Positions 17,699 through 25,898 are shown, counted from the first letter of the stretch. The stretch: DNA of 34,768 nucleotides from Candidatus Blautia excrementipullorum (GCA_019118645.1 DWYN01000066.1:1-34768); one strand, 5' to 3'. The notes: generated by a model not told the origin, from the letters alone. Program-made: numbers and translations.

Positions 17699-18016
17699 AT
17701 GGTATTTAATACAGGTGCAGCTCTTCTGGACGCGATTGTTCTTGCGGTTGTCTCAAAAGAGGAGGAGGGAACTTATGGATATAAGATCACCCAGGATGTC
17801 CGCGGCGTTCTGGATGTATCAGAGTCCACTTTGTATCCTGTGCTTCGGAGACTGCAGAAAGATGAATGTCTGGAAACATATGATATGGCTTATGCAGGAA
17901 GAAACCGCAGATATTATAAGCTGACAGAAAAAGGAACAGCGCAGCTGAATCTATATAAGGTGGAATGGAAAAACTATTCTTCTAAAATTACCAGGTTATT
18001 TGAGGGAGGATTATGA
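17699..18016 (+). CDS. PadR-family transcriptional regulator
   Basis: The 105-residue protein is a short (subfamily 2 type) PadR winged-helix repressor. It begins MVFNTGAALLDAIVLAVVS, followed by GTYGYKITQDV and the recognition-helix signature VSESTLYPVLRRLQK. The wing is RRYYKLTEKG, and a short C-terminal dimerisation helix ends the protein. AGGAAG at 17686-17691 serves the ATG at 17699. The stop overlaps the next gene's ATG by four bases (ATGA), so it leads a translationally coupled operon. PadR proteins usually repress and respond to ligands or to membrane stress; here the neighbours suggest an envelope signal. Autoregulation through the palindrome at 17592-17613 is inferred. Confidence 0.93.
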   Translation: MVFNTGAALLDAIVLAVVSKEEEGTYGYKITQDVRGVLDVSESTLYPVLRRLQKDECLETYDMAYAGRNRRYYKLTEKGTAQLNLYKVEWKNYSSKITRLFEGGL

Positions 18017-18768
18017 TTATGAACAGAGCGCAGTTTATGGAACAATTAGAAAAACTGCTTTCTGATATCTCAGAAGATGAGAGGAAGGAGGCACTGGAAT
18101 ATTATGAAAGCTACTTTGACGAGGCGGGATCGGAGAAAGAAGCTTCGGTGATACAGGAGCTTGGAAGTCCGGGAAAGGTAGCGGCTATTATAAAAGCTGA
18201 TCTCAGAGAGCACGGAGAGGAATACGGGGAGTATACGGAACGCGGCTATTATGACGAAAGAACAGAAGATCCGGCTCAGACGCCGGGGAGAAGACGGGAG
18301 GAGCATACCGGAGAAACGGAACAGGGACGTTCCTCTTCCCGCTCAGACCGGGCGGAGAGAGGGTATCATCCCAGGCCTAAGAGGGGAGCGGGAGCCATTG
18401 CGCTGATTATTATTCTCCTTATTTTTCTGGCTCCCTTTCTGACCGGCACAGTGGGAGGCGTTCTGGGAGTGCTGGCAGTTATCATACTGCTCCCGTTTAT
18501 TCTTATCTTCGGTGTAGGCGCAGTGGTAATCGCTTTGTTTATCGGCGGTTTGGTAACAGTGTTTGCCGGAATCGGTGTCTGCGCGGCAAGTCCTGCAATG
18601 GGAGTTCTGAGCATGGGAGTAGGCTGTATCCTTACGGCAGTGTCGCTTATAGGTCTGGTGTTTGTTGTCTGGTTCGCAGGCCGGCTGCTTCCAAAAGCCT
18701 TAAGAGGATTCACGGACTTCTGCCATAGGATTCTCAGCAGAGAAAAAAGGGGAGGTGCAGATGTATGA
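18013..18768 (+). CDS. HAAS-domain (DUF1700) membrane protein
   Basis: The 251-residue protein starts with a helical HAAS domain (MNRAQFMEQLEKLLSDISEDERKEALEYYESYF, then a GSPGKVAAIIKADL closing motif, residues ~1-65). HAAS domains are common partners of PadR regulators. A charged, arginine-rich linker (about 75-125) leads to a glycine-rich region with about four transmembrane helices (residues ~127-235). A basic cytoplasmic tail ends it. The start at 18013 overlaps the padR stop; an ATG six bases on (18019) has slightly better spacing from the GGGAGG just upstream. The stop overlaps the next ATG by four bases. The likely job is to link PadR to the membrane, but this is inference from co-occurrence. 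Confidence 0.9.
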   Translation: MIMNRAQFMEQLEKLLSDISEDERKEALEYYESYFDEAGSEKEASVIQELGSPGKVAAIIKADLREHGEEYGEYTERGYYDERTEDPAQTPGRRREEHTGETEQGRSSSRSDRAERGYHPRPKRGAGAIALIIILLIFLAPFLTGTVGGVLGVLAVIILLPFILIFGVGAVVIALFIGGLVTVFAGIGVCAASPAMGVLSMGVGCILTAVSLIGLVFVVWFAGRLLPKALRGFTDFCHRILSREKRGGADV

Positions 18769-19658
18769 GAAAGTTCTCAAAAGTTGTTTTGATCACAGCT
18801 GGTGTACTGGGAGCAGCGGGCATCGGACTTTTTGCCGGCGGCGCTGCTATGGGGGCGAATATTTCGGAGATGGATCTGCAGCAGTATTATCAGGGACCCC
18901 GTATCAGAATTCTGGAGAGACTGCTGGATTGGGACGAAGATGACTGGGATGAAGAACACCACGTGGAAGAACCGGAACGCTATGCCGCGCTCAGCGGAAC
19001 AAGTCTTTCCTCGGGGTCTGAAAAAACAGACAGTGAAATATATACCCTGGAAGTTCCGTCAGAGATGGAAATCGATCTTTCCTATGATGAATTGATTTTC
19101 CGGGAATACGACGGAGAAAAGATTCAGGCGGAGATTACAGGAGACGAAGACGGAAATGTTAAGATCTATACAGAAGACGATGAGTTAAAAATCAAAAGCC
19201 GGAAGAAGGTGGAAGGAAGACGGATTGTGATTTCCTGCCCTCCCGATGTCAGATTCCGCAAAATCGGAATTGATGTGGATGCAGGCGCGGTATCTGTGGA
19301 AAATGCACTGGAGGCGGAAGACATCAGCATATCTGTAGGCGCAGGTACTTTTTCCAATACTTCTTCCGTGAAAGCCGCGGATGTGGAGGCGGAGGTGGGA
19401 GCGGGAACTCTCACTCTCAAAGGACTGAACGCGGAAAATGTTGAAGCAGAGTGTGGGCTTGGCACCATGCGCATGGAAGTGGAGGGAAGAGAAGAAGATT
19501 ACAGCTACCGCCTCTCCTGCGGCGCAGGAAGCATAAAGCTGGGAGACGGGGAATACACCGGCCTGGGAGCCGTGAAAAAAATTGACAATCCGGATGCATC
19601 CCGCAAAATGCAGCTTCAATGCGGTATGGGTACGGTGAATGTAAGCTTTGCGGGATAA
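18765..19658 (+). CDS. DUF4097-type beta-repeat protein with N-terminal membrane anchor
   Basis: The 297-residue protein has one hydrophobic segment near the start (about residues 7-30, VVLITAGVLGAAGIGLFAGGAAMG). A very acidic stretch (WDEDDWDEEHHVEEPE) follows. The rest is a regular beta-strand repeat of the putative-adhesin/DUF4097 type, with short valine- and glycine-rich turns such as VDAGAVSVENA, ISVGAGTFSNT, VEAEVGAGTLTLKG and VEAECGLGTMRME. The family also overlaps the LiaF-like C-terminal fold. The globular part should lie outside the membrane or at its surface. It is translationally coupled to the HAAS gene. Function is not established; the operon setting points to envelope stress sensing. 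Confidence 0.88.
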   Translation: MRKFSKVVLITAGVLGAAGIGLFAGGAAMGANISEMDLQQYYQGPRIRILERLLDWDEDDWDEEHHVEEPERYAALSGTSLSSGSEKTDSEIYTLEVPSEMEIDLSYDELIFREYDGEKIQAEITGDEDGNVKIYTEDDELKIKSRKKVEGRRIVISCPPDVRFRKIGIDVDAGAVSVENALEAEDISISVGAGTFSNTSSVKAADVEAEVGAGTLTLKGLNAENVEAECGLGTMRMEVEGREEDYSYRLSCGAGSIKLGDGEYTGLGAVKKIDNPDASRKMQLQCGMGTVNVSFAG

Positions 19659-19683
19659 ACAATTCAGAAAGGGAGGCAGAGAC

Positions 19684-19869
19684 ATGAGCAATAAAAGACT
19701 GTATAAATCTTCAGTGAACTGTATGCTTTGCGGCGTGTGCGGCGGCATCGCGGAATATTTTGACATAGACCCGACTCTGGTGCGCCTGGCATGGGTGGTT
19801 CTGACATTTTTCGGCGGATCTGGCATTCTGGCGTATATTATAGCGGCTATCATTATTCCGCGGGGATAA
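19684..19869 (+). CDS. Small PspC-domain membrane protein
   Basis: The 61-residue protein is almost entirely a PspC domain: KRLYKSSVNCMLCGVCGGIAEYFDIDPTLVRLAWVVLTFF, then a membrane helix (GILAYIIAAIIIP). GGGAGG at 19671-19676 gives a good start at 19684. It lies 25 bases after the DUF4097 gene and is the likely last gene of the operon. PspC proteins act in membrane-stress responses, in proteobacteria with PspA and PspB and in Firmicutes often with LiaF-like proteins. No PspA is seen here. Confidence 0.94.
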   Translation: MSNKRLYKSSVNCMLCGVCGGIAEYFDIDPTLVRLAWVVLTFFGGSGILAYIIAAIIIPRG

Positions 19870-19964
19870 AAAGAATCATTTTCGCTTCACAGTATTTTCC
19901 TGAAGGTATAATTTTTCCTGAAAATGGCAACACTCCATATGACTACAGAAAAGGAGTGAAGACA

Positions 19965-20150
19965 TTGAATAAGGATAAAGAAGTTCAGGCATATCTGAGA
20001 GGAGAGCTGACAGAAGAGGAAAGGATGAAGTATGAGATCGCCGGGGAGCTTGGCGTTCTGGACAAAGTGCTTGAGGGCGGATGGAAAAGTCTGTCCGCAA
20101 AAGAAACGGGGCGTATCGGCGGTCTGATGACCCGCAGAAAAAAGCAGTAG
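19965..20150 (+). CDS. Small acid-soluble spore protein, alpha/beta type (divergent)
   Basis: The 61-residue protein begins at a TTG codon (19965) with AAGGAG at 19951-19956, eight bases upstream; no ATG is available. The middle KYEIAGELG resembles the germination-protease cleavage site of SASPs. The C-terminal WKSLSAKETGRIGGLMTRRKK matches the DNA-binding segment of clostridial alpha/beta SASPs (SLTAxExGRIGGxMTRR type). Such proteins coat spore DNA and protect it from UV and are then degraded on germination. The order of the two motifs and the acidic first 20 residues suit the shorter Lachnospiraceae form. Expression should be in the forespore, but I cannot make a firm forespore promoter call; TTCACA (19886) with TATAAT (19907) is spaced only 15 bases. 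A terminator follows at 20201. Confidence 0.8.
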   Translation: MNKDKEVQAYLRGELTEEERMKYEIAGELGVLDKVLEGGWKSLSAKETGRIGGLMTRRKKQ

Positions 20151-20200
20151 AACGAAAGCAGAAAAATAAAGACTGACGCGGGCAGAGAAGGAAGCAGAAG

Positions 20201-20247
20201 GCATTGAAAGGAACTTTCCTCCGGGGAGTTCCTGACAATGCTTTTTT
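20201..20247 (+). terminator. Terminator after the SASP gene
   Basis: GCATTG (20201-20206) pairs with CAATGC (20236-20241), and within it GGAACT (20210-20215) pairs with AGTTCC (20227-20232), with a small internal loop of three bases per side. Six T follow (20242-20247). It isolates the SASP gene from cdd. Confidence 0.85.
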
Positions 20248-20248
20248 G

Positions 20249-20257
20249 TGTTATAGT
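20249..20257 (+). promoter_or_regulatory. Extended -10 element for cdd
   Basis: TGTTATAGT is an extended -10 (TGnTATAGT) placed directly after the SASP terminator and 33 bases before the cdd ATG. No good -35 lies at 17 bases. The call rests on the -10 and on position. Confidence 0.45.
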
Positions 20258-20290
20258 GAAAGAAAAATAAGAAAAGAAGAGGTGAAAGAT

Positions 20291-20716
20291 ATGTTTCGAA
20301 AAGAGGAATTGGTGAAAAGGGCTTTTGAAGCTCAGAAACATGCATATGCGCCTTATTCGGGCTTTCAGGTAGGCGCGGCTCTGCTTGCGGAAGACGGAAG
20401 CGTATATGAAGGCTGCAATATTGAGAACGCTTCCTACGGCGCCAGCAACTGTGCAGAGAGGACTGCGTTTTTCCGGGCGGTTTATGAGGGAAAAAGGAAA
20501 TTCTCCGCGATTGCTGTTGTAGGAAAAGCGGAAAATGCGGAAGCTTATGAGTATTGCCCTCCATGCGGAATCTGCCGCCAGGTAATGGCAGAATTCTGCG
20601 ACCCGGAAAACTTTGAGATTATTTTGGCAAAAGATGAGGAAGATTATTGCAGCTATAAACTCGGAGAACTGCTGCCGCTGGGGTTTACGGGAAAAAATAT
20701 GGAAGAGGAAAAATGA
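20291..20716 (+). CDS. cdd: Cytidine deaminase
   Basis: The 141-residue enzyme turns cytidine or deoxycytidine into uridine or deoxyuridine for pyrimidine salvage. The start region FEAQKHAYAPYSGFQVGAAL is typical. The zinc site is C54-A-E56 (NCAERTA) with C92 and C95 in PPCGICRQ; E56 is the proton shuttle. NIENASYG is the substrate-binding segment. The ATG at 20291 has GAGGTGA nearby upstream (20280s); the open frame from 20204 would read through the terminator and is rejected. Length matches small tetrameric cytidine deaminases. It stands alone between the SASP terminator and the ABC operon promoter. Confidence 0.95.
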   Translation: MFRKEELVKRAFEAQKHAYAPYSGFQVGAALLAEDGSVYEGCNIENASYGASNCAERTAFFRAVYEGKRKFSAIAVVGKAENAEAYEYCPPCGICRQVMAEFCDPENFEIILAKDEEDYCSYKLGELLPLGFTGKNMEEEK

Positions 20717-20809
20717 AAAAGGGGATGTGATCCAGGATAATTTGACGGAATATACAGAATTATTTTGCCGAAACTTGTGCTTTTTTCACATTTTTTTCAC
20801 AGCCTGTAA

Positions 20810-20838
20810 TTGAATAAATAATTTAAAACTGTTATACT
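20810..20838 (+). promoter_or_regulatory. Promoter of the ABC transporter operon
   Basis: TTGAAT (20810-20815), a 17-base spacer and TATACT (20833-20838) with TG at 20830-20831 making an extended -10. The start would be near 20845, giving a leader of about 88 bases that opens with the hairpin at 20852-20894. The 90 bases between cdd and this promoter are T-rich and hold nothing else I can name. Confidence 0.7.
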
Positions 20839-20851
20839 GATTATAAGAAAA

Positions 20852-20894
20852 AGAGGCCTGGAAGAAAACGCTAAAAGTTTTTTTCGAGGTCTCT
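20852..20894 (+). promoter_or_regulatory. Long leader hairpin of the ABC transporter operon
   Basis: AGAGGCCT (20852-20859) pairs with AGGTCTCT (20887-20894). AAGAAAAC (20862-20869) pairs with GTTTTTTT (20877-20884), with a 2x2 internal loop and a seven-base loop. It lies near the predicted 5' end, about 38 bases before the start codon, and has no T-run after it. It could stabilise the message or bind a regulator; no known riboswitch class is recognised. Confidence 0.5.
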
Positions 20895-20932
20895 TACAAA
20901 TAGAATGACAAATGAACAGACAGGAGAAGTCT

Positions 20933-21649
20933 ATGGGGAGTCGTGAAAAAGCATATGTAAAACTGGAGGATGTATCAAAAATTTACGGTTCCGGTGATGT
21001 GAAGATTGTCGCGGTGGATGGAATCAGCTTTGAGATTACAAAAGGGGAATTTGTTGTGATCGTTGGTCCAAGCGGCGCCGGAAAGACAACGGTTCTGAAC
21101 ATTTTGGGCGGAATGGATAAAGCGACTTCAGGCAAAATATTTGTAGACGGAAAGAACATTGCCGGATATTCCAGCAGGCAGCTTACCAGCTACCGGAGAG
21201 AAGACATCGGGTTTGTATTTCAGTTTTATAACCTTGTGCCCAATCTTACTGCGCTGGAAAACGTGGAGCTGGCTCTTCAGATCTGCAAAGATCCTCTGGA
21301 TGCGCGCACAGTACTGGAGGAAGTTGGGCTGCAGGGAAGATTCGGTAATTTTCCGGCTCAGCTTTCAGGAGGAGAGCAGCAGCGGGTGTCCATTGCCCGC
21401 GCTCTTGCGAAAAATCCCAAGCTTTTGCTCTGTGATGAACCGACCGGAGCGCTGGACTATCAGACCGGCAAGGCGATCCTTAAGCTTCTGCAGGACATGT
21501 GCAGAGAGAGGGGAATGACAGTCATTGTGATCACTCATAATTCTGCTCTGACGCCCATGGCGGACAGAGTGATCCGGATCAAAAACGGAAAGGTTTCCGC
21601 TATGACGCAGAATGCGCATCCGACTCCGGTGGAAGAAATCGAATGGTAG
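20933..21649 (+). CDS. MacB/LolD-type ABC transporter ATP-binding protein
   Basis: The 238-residue ATPase has Walker A GPSGAGKT (45-52), the Q-loop [15 protein letters not shown], the signature LSGGEQQ (144-150), Walker [13 protein letters not shown] (D168, E169) and the switch histidine in VITHN. This sequence type goes with FtsX-like permeases that do mechanical work across the membrane rather than plain transport. AGGAGA at 20922-20927 fixes the ATG at 20933. The ATG at 20912 in the same frame has no ribosome binding site. The permease gene follows within ten bases. The pair has its own promoter and leader hairpin. The substrate is unknown. Confidence 0.94.
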   Translation: MGSREKAYVKLEDVSKIYGSGDVKIVAVDGISFEITKGEFVVIVGPSGAGKTTVLNILGGMDKATSGKIFVDGKNIAGYSSRQLTSYRREDIGFVFQFYNLVPNLTALENVELALQICKDPLDARTVLEEVGLQGRFGNFPAQLSGGEQQRVSIARALAKNPKLLLCDEPTGALDYQTGKAILKLLQDMCRERGMTVIVITHNSALTPMADRVIRIKNGKVSAMTQNAHPTPVEEIEW

Positions 21650-21658
21650 GTGAGGCCG

Positions 21659-24600
21659 GTGAAAAAAGCGTTACATAAAGATTTTTGGATGGAAATAAAG
21701 AAGAACAAAGCCCGCTTTATTTCCATTTTCTGCATTGTGGCACTGGGAGTGGCCTTTTTTTCCGGAATTCAGGCAGCTTCGCCGGACATGAGACTTTCCG
21801 GAGACGCATATTATACGGAATCAGAGCTGATGGATCTGAAGGTTATGGGAACCCTGGGCCTGACAGAGCAGGATGTGGAGGCGCTGAAAAATACGGAGGG
21901 GGTTGAGACGGCAGAGGGCTCCTATTCCACAGATGTTCTCAGCGGAAAAGAGGATTCTCAGAAAGTGCTTCATGTGGAGTCCATGACCAGAGAAACCAAT
22001 CAGCTTACTGTTACAGAGGGAAGGCTTCCTGAAAAAAGCGGGGAGTGTTTTCTGGATTCAGCTTTTGCGGAGAGTCAGGGGTATCAGGTGGGAAGCCGGA
22101 TAAACCTGGAGGAGCCGGAGGATCAGGATGCGCTGAAGACAGAAACATATACGGTAACCGGAATTGGGAAAAGTCCTCTGTATATTTCTTTTAACAGGGG
22201 AAATTCCACTCTGGGTTCCGGCGAGGTAAACGGTTTTGTATATGTGCTTCCGGAAGATTTCAGCCAGGATGTCTATACCCAGATTTACCTTCGGGTTCAC
22301 GGAGGAGAAGATGTCACCAGTTATACCGATGCCTATGACAGTCTTGTGGAGCGTGTGCAGGAGAAGGTAGAGGGAATCCAGGAAGAACGCTGCCAGATCC
22401 GCTATGACGAAGTGATGGCTGAGGCGGAGGAAGAGATCTCTGATGCTGAGAAAGAGCTGGAAGATGGACGGAAGGAAGCCGAGGAAGAACTCGCCGATGC
22501 AAGAAAAGAACTGGAGGACGGCGAGCAGGAGCTGGAAGACGGCAGAAAAGAATATGAGGACGGAAAAAAAGAGCTGGAGGATGCAAAACAGGAGCTGGAG
22601 GACGGCAGAGCCGAAATCGCTTCTGCACGGCAGACGATTTCTGACGGCTGGAACCAGATCGCTTCATCAAGAACGCAGGTAAACGAGGGAAAAGCCCAGC
22701 TGGAAGATGCGGAAAATACGCTTTCGGCAAAATGGGCAGAGTACCAGAGCGGAAAAGAGGAGTTTGAAGCCGGAAAGGCTCAGCTGGCCCGGGAGAAGGA
22801 AAAAATTGAGGCGGGAAAAGCCCAGATTACTCAGGCGAAAGAGGAGCTGGAAGCAGGACGGGCAGAGATAGAAGCGGGAAAGAAAGACCTGGAGACGAGG
22901 CAGGAGGAACTGGACGCGGGAATTGCTGAGGTTCAGAGCGGCCAGCAGGCGGCCGATGAGCAAATAGCCCAGCTTCAGGCCCAGATTCCTCAGATAGAGG
23001 CGGGAATTCAGCAGGCAGAAGAGGCGCAGGCTCAGATTCCGGGGCTTCAGCAGGCATTGGATGCCGCCCGGGCGGCAGTGGAAGAGAAACAGGCGGCGCT
23101 TGCGGCGGCTCAGTCAGCTCTGGAGGAAGCCAGAGCGCAGGTGGAAGCGGGAGAGATGACAGAGGAGGAGCTCCTTCCCTATGAGGAAGCTGTCAGCGGG
23201 GCAGAAAATGAACTGTCGGAAGCCCAGGGCTCGGAGGCGGAAGCCCAGAGTGCATTTGACGCCGCATCACAGACTGCCGGATCCAAGGCTGAGCTTGAAA
23301 GCAGTCTGGCAGCCGCACAGGATGGTATTGCCCAGGCAGAGGCAACGAAAGCAGAGCTGGAACAGACGCTGGAACAGCTCAGGCAGGGGCAGACGGCGAT
23401 TGACCAGGGAAGGGAGGCACTTAAGCAGAAAGAAGCCGCCCTGGTACAGGCGGAAGAGGAGATTGCCGCCCAGGAAGAAATGCTGATACCGGCGGAACAG
23501 GAAATTACAGCGGCTGAAAAAACAATGGATGCCAGTGAGGAAGAATTGAATGCAGGACTCCGGCAGCTTCAGCAGGGGCAGGCGCAGATCGATGCAAACA
23601 GGCAGACCCTGGCTGCGGCGGAGGCGGAAATTAGTTCCGGAGAACAGCAGCTTCTTGCCGGAGAGGCAGAAATTGCGTCCAATGAACAGAAGATAGAAGA
23701 CGGGGAGGCAGAAATCGCAGAAAATGAAGAAAAGCTTGCCGATGCCCAAAAGGAGCTGGAGGACGCCCAAAAGGAACTGGAAGACGGATGGAAGGAATAC
23801 CGGGACGGCGAGGAAGAGGCCAGAAAAGAGATCGAGGACGGCCAGCAGGAAATTGCGGATGCAAAAGAGGAACTGAAAGAAATTGAAGTCCCCGAGTGGA
23901 TTATTACAGACAGAACGGATCTTCCTGAATATTCGGACTATGGAGACAACGCGGACAGAATCAAAAGCATCGGCGAGGTATTTCCGGTAATTTTCTTTCT
24001 GGTGGCGGCCCTGATCAGCCTGACAACCATGACCAGAATGGTGGAGGAGCAGAGAACCCAGATCGGTACTTTAAAAGCGCTGGGCTACGGAAAGTACGCG
24101 ATTGCCTCGAAATATCTGAATTATGCATTCCTTGCAACGATAGGAGGCAGTGCGGCGGGTATTTTGGTAGGAGAGAAGCTTCTTCCCTATATTATTATCA
24201 AGGCCTACGGAATGATGTACCATAATGTGGAAAATACACTGAGGATCCACTATGAATGGAAATTTGCCCTGATAGCTTCGGCAGCTGCCGTGGTGTGCAC
24301 TGTGGGGGCGACGGTATTTTCCTGTTACCGGGCTCTTGCGGAGACGCCTGCTTCCCTGATGCGCCCTCCGGCGCCGAAAGAGGGAAAGCGGGTGCTGGTG
24401 GAACGGATCACAATTCTGTGGAAGCATCTGAATTTTACCTGGAAGTCTTCTCTGCGCAATCTGTTCCGTTATAAGAAGCGCCTTTTTATGACCATTTTCG
24501 GGATTGCAGGCAGTATGGGGCTTATGCTGGTAGGCTTTGGCCTCAGAGATTCTATCTCTGACATTGCGCGGAAACAGTATGAGGAACTGCAGCATTATGA

Positions 24601-25570
24601 CGGAACCATTATTTCCGATGAGGACGCATCGGAGGAGGAAAAGAAAGAACTCACAGATTATCTGGCTTCGAACAGCCAAATTCAGCGATTTACAGAAATA
24701 CAGCTTACAAATCTGACCGCAGAAACGGAGAATTCCAATATCAGTGTATACGTATATGTGCCCGAGGATCTGGAAAGCTTCCGGGAGGACGTGACTCTGA
24801 GAAACCGCGTTACAGGAGAAACTTATGAACTGACGGATCAGGGAGCGGCAGTCAGCGAAAAAACAGCGGATCTTCTGGGTATTGAGGTCGGAGACGAGAT
24901 TACACTGGAGAAGGATCATGAAAAATACCAGGCCCGGGTTGCTGTGATCACAGAAAATTATATGGGTCACTATGTTTACATGACTCCGGCGGTATATGAG
25001 CAAACTTTCGGAGAGCCTCCGGATTATGCGGATATTGTGTTTTCTGTAAAAGAGGAATACATAGACGAGACCGAAAGCATCGGAGAAAAAATAGTGGAAT
25101 ATCCCGCTGCTCTGAGCATCAGCTATACTACCAGCACGGCGGAACAGGTAGACCGTATGCTTGGAACCCTGGACGTCGTAATCGTAGTGCTGATTGTCTC
25201 GGCAGGAATGCTTGCTTTTGTGGTTCTCTACAATTTGAATAACATTAATATTACGGAACGGCAGAGAGAACTGGCGACTTTAAAGGTACTGGGCTTTTAT
25301 GACGTGGAAGTTTCCGAATATGTGCTGAGGGAAAACATTCTTCTTACCATTGCAGGCATTCTGTTCGGGTCAGGAATGGGCGTTTTGCTGCATCACTTTG
25401 TTATTGAGACGGTAGAGGTGGATGCGGTGATGTTCGGACGGGAGATACGGCCGGCCAGTTTTCTCTACTGCGCTCTGATCACAGGTTTGTTTTCTGTGAT
25501 CGTAAATATCTTTATGCACAGAAAGATGAAAAAGATCGATATGGTGGAGTCTCTGAAGTCGGTGGAATAG
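21659..25570 (+). CDS. FtsX-like ABC permease with a ~500-residue extracytoplasmic coiled coil
   Basis: This 1303-residue permease probably starts at the GTG at 21659, with AGGTGAGG just upstream; a GTG at 21650 is possible. TM1 is at about residues 17-37 (ISIFCIVALGVAFFSGIQAA). A MacB-like periplasmic-core region with beta structure follows. Residues about 245-745 are a near-unbroken charged coiled coil with repeats like ELEDGRKE, LEAGRAEIEAGKKDLE and AEIASNEQKIEDGEAEI, plus an alanine/glutamine-rich middle. The first FtsX domain (about 770-890) has three helices. A second core and FtsX domain fill 920-1300 and end MKKIDMVESLKSVE. Similar proteins occur in many Firmicutes; the coil probably reaches across the wall. 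It works with the ATPase just upstream. Substrate or partner is unknown. Confidence 0.92.
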   Translation: MKKALHKDFWMEIKKNKARFISIFCIVALGVAFFSGIQAASPDMRLSGDAYYTESELMDLKVMGTLGLTEQDVEALKNTEGVETAEGSYSTDVLSGKEDSQKVLHVESMTRETNQLTVTEGRLPEKSGECFLDSAFAESQGYQVGSRINLEEPEDQDALKTETYTVTGIGKSPLYISFNRGNSTLGSGEVNGFVYVLPEDFSQDVYTQIYLRVHGGEDVTSYTDAYDSLVERVQEKVEGIQEERCQIRYDEVMAEAEEEISDAEKELEDGRKEAEEELADARKELEDGEQELEDGRKEYEDGKKELEDAKQELEDGRAEIASARQTISDGWNQIASSRTQVNEGKAQLEDAENTLSAKWAEYQSGKEEFEAGKAQLAREKEKIEAGKAQITQAKEELEAGRAEIEAGKKDLETRQEELDAGIAEVQSGQQAADEQIAQLQAQIPQIEAGIQQAEEAQAQIPGLQQALDAARAAVEEKQAALAAAQSALEEARAQVEAGEMTEEELLPYEEAVSGAENELSEAQGSEAEAQSAFDAASQTAGSKAELESSLAAAQDGIAQAEATKAELEQTLEQLRQGQTAIDQGREALKQKEAALVQAEEEIAAQEEMLIPAEQEITAAEKTMDASEEELNAGLRQLQQGQAQIDANRQTLAAAEAEISSGEQQLLAGEAEIASNEQKIEDGEAEIAENEEKLADAQKELEDAQKELEDGWKEYRDGEEEARKEIEDGQQEIADAKEELKEIEVPEWIITDRTDLPEYSDYGDNADRIKSIGEVFPVIFFLVAALISLTTMTRMVEEQRTQIGTLKALGYGKYAIASKYLNYAFLATIGGSAAGILVGEKLLPYIIIKAYGMMYHNVENTLRIHYEWKFALIASAAAVVCTVGATVFSCYRALAETPASLMRPPAPKEGKRVLVERITILWKHLNFTWKSSLRNLFRYKKRLFMTIFGIAGSMGLMLVGFGLRDSISDIARKQYEELQHYDGTIISDEDASEEEKKELTDYLASNSQIQRFTEIQLTNLTAETENSNISVYVYVPEDLESFREDVTLRNRVTGETYELTDQGAAVSEKTADLLGIEVGDEITLEKDHEKYQARVAVITENYMGHYVYMTPAVYEQTFGEPPDYADIVFSVKEEYIDETESIGEKIVEYPAALSISYTTSTAEQVDRMLGTLDVVIVVLIVSAGMLAFVVLYNLNNINITERQRELATLKVLGFYDVEVSEYVLRENILLTIAGILFGSGMGVLLHHFVIETVEVDAVMFGREIRPASFLYCALITGLFSVIVNIFMHRKMKKIDMVESLKSVE

Positions 25571-25613
25571 TTTTTCCATTTATGAGAAATATGTGAATTT
25601 TGCCGAATCCCGC

Positions 25614-25642
25614 TTGACAATCTGCAAAATTGAGATTATAGT
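25614..25642 (+). promoter_or_regulatory. Promoter of the valS T-box operon
   Basis: Perfect TTGACA (25614-25619), a 17-base spacer and TATAGT (25637-25642). Transcription would begin near 25649, just before T-box stem I. No terminator for the permease gene is seen between 25571 and here. Confidence 0.85.
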
Positions 25643-25648
25643 AAATTT

Positions 25649-25898
25649 CATGAAAAAAGGCGGAGAAAAAGAGGAGTAGGCAGCGTTCCCTGTCAGAGAG
25701 AAGTCCCCTGGGCTGAAAGGGATTTTCAGGAAGAAGCTTCTGAAGGTAGCTTTGGAGCCGGAAAGCTGAGAAAGTGCCATGTAGGCTTTCCCGTGGCCCG
25801 CGTTAAGGGAGAATAAGATGTGCGGAGTTTCCGCATAACGAAGGTGGTACCGCGATGAAGATTGCCCTTCACACTCTTGTGTGAGGGGCTTGTTTTTT
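25649..25898 (+). promoter_or_regulatory. Valine T-box riboswitch upstream of valS
   Basis: The stem I S-turn AGTA is at 25675-25678. The distal loop region lies around 25700-25730. The specifier is read as GUA (valine) at 25746-25748 in the GAAGGTAGC context. Further hairpins pair GGAAAGC (25760-25766) with GCTTTCC (25785-25791), and TGCGGA (25821-25826) with TCCGCA (25830-25835). The T-box core AAGGTGGTACCGCG is at 25841-25854; its UGGU (25845-25848) fits an A discriminator, as in tRNA-Val. GAAGG (25840-25844) can pair with CCTTC (25866-25870), which would break the terminator stem. Uncharged tRNA-Val should therefore favour readthrough into valS and the gene behind it. Confidence 0.93.
25864..25898 (+). 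terminator. Conditional terminator of the T-box
   Basis: GCCCTTCACAC (25864-25874) pairs with GTGTGAGGGGC (25879-25889), one G-U pair, loop TCTT. TTG and a six-T run (25893-25898) follow. It competes with the antiterminator formed by 25840-25844 and 25866-25870. Confidence 0.92.

Noticed and set aside
22400-23890. Repeated DNA in the permease gene considered as a repeat array
   Set aside because: The similarity comes from coiled-coil codon patterns (GAG, GAA, GCA, GAC) without regular unit length or unique spacers; not CRISPR or satellite.
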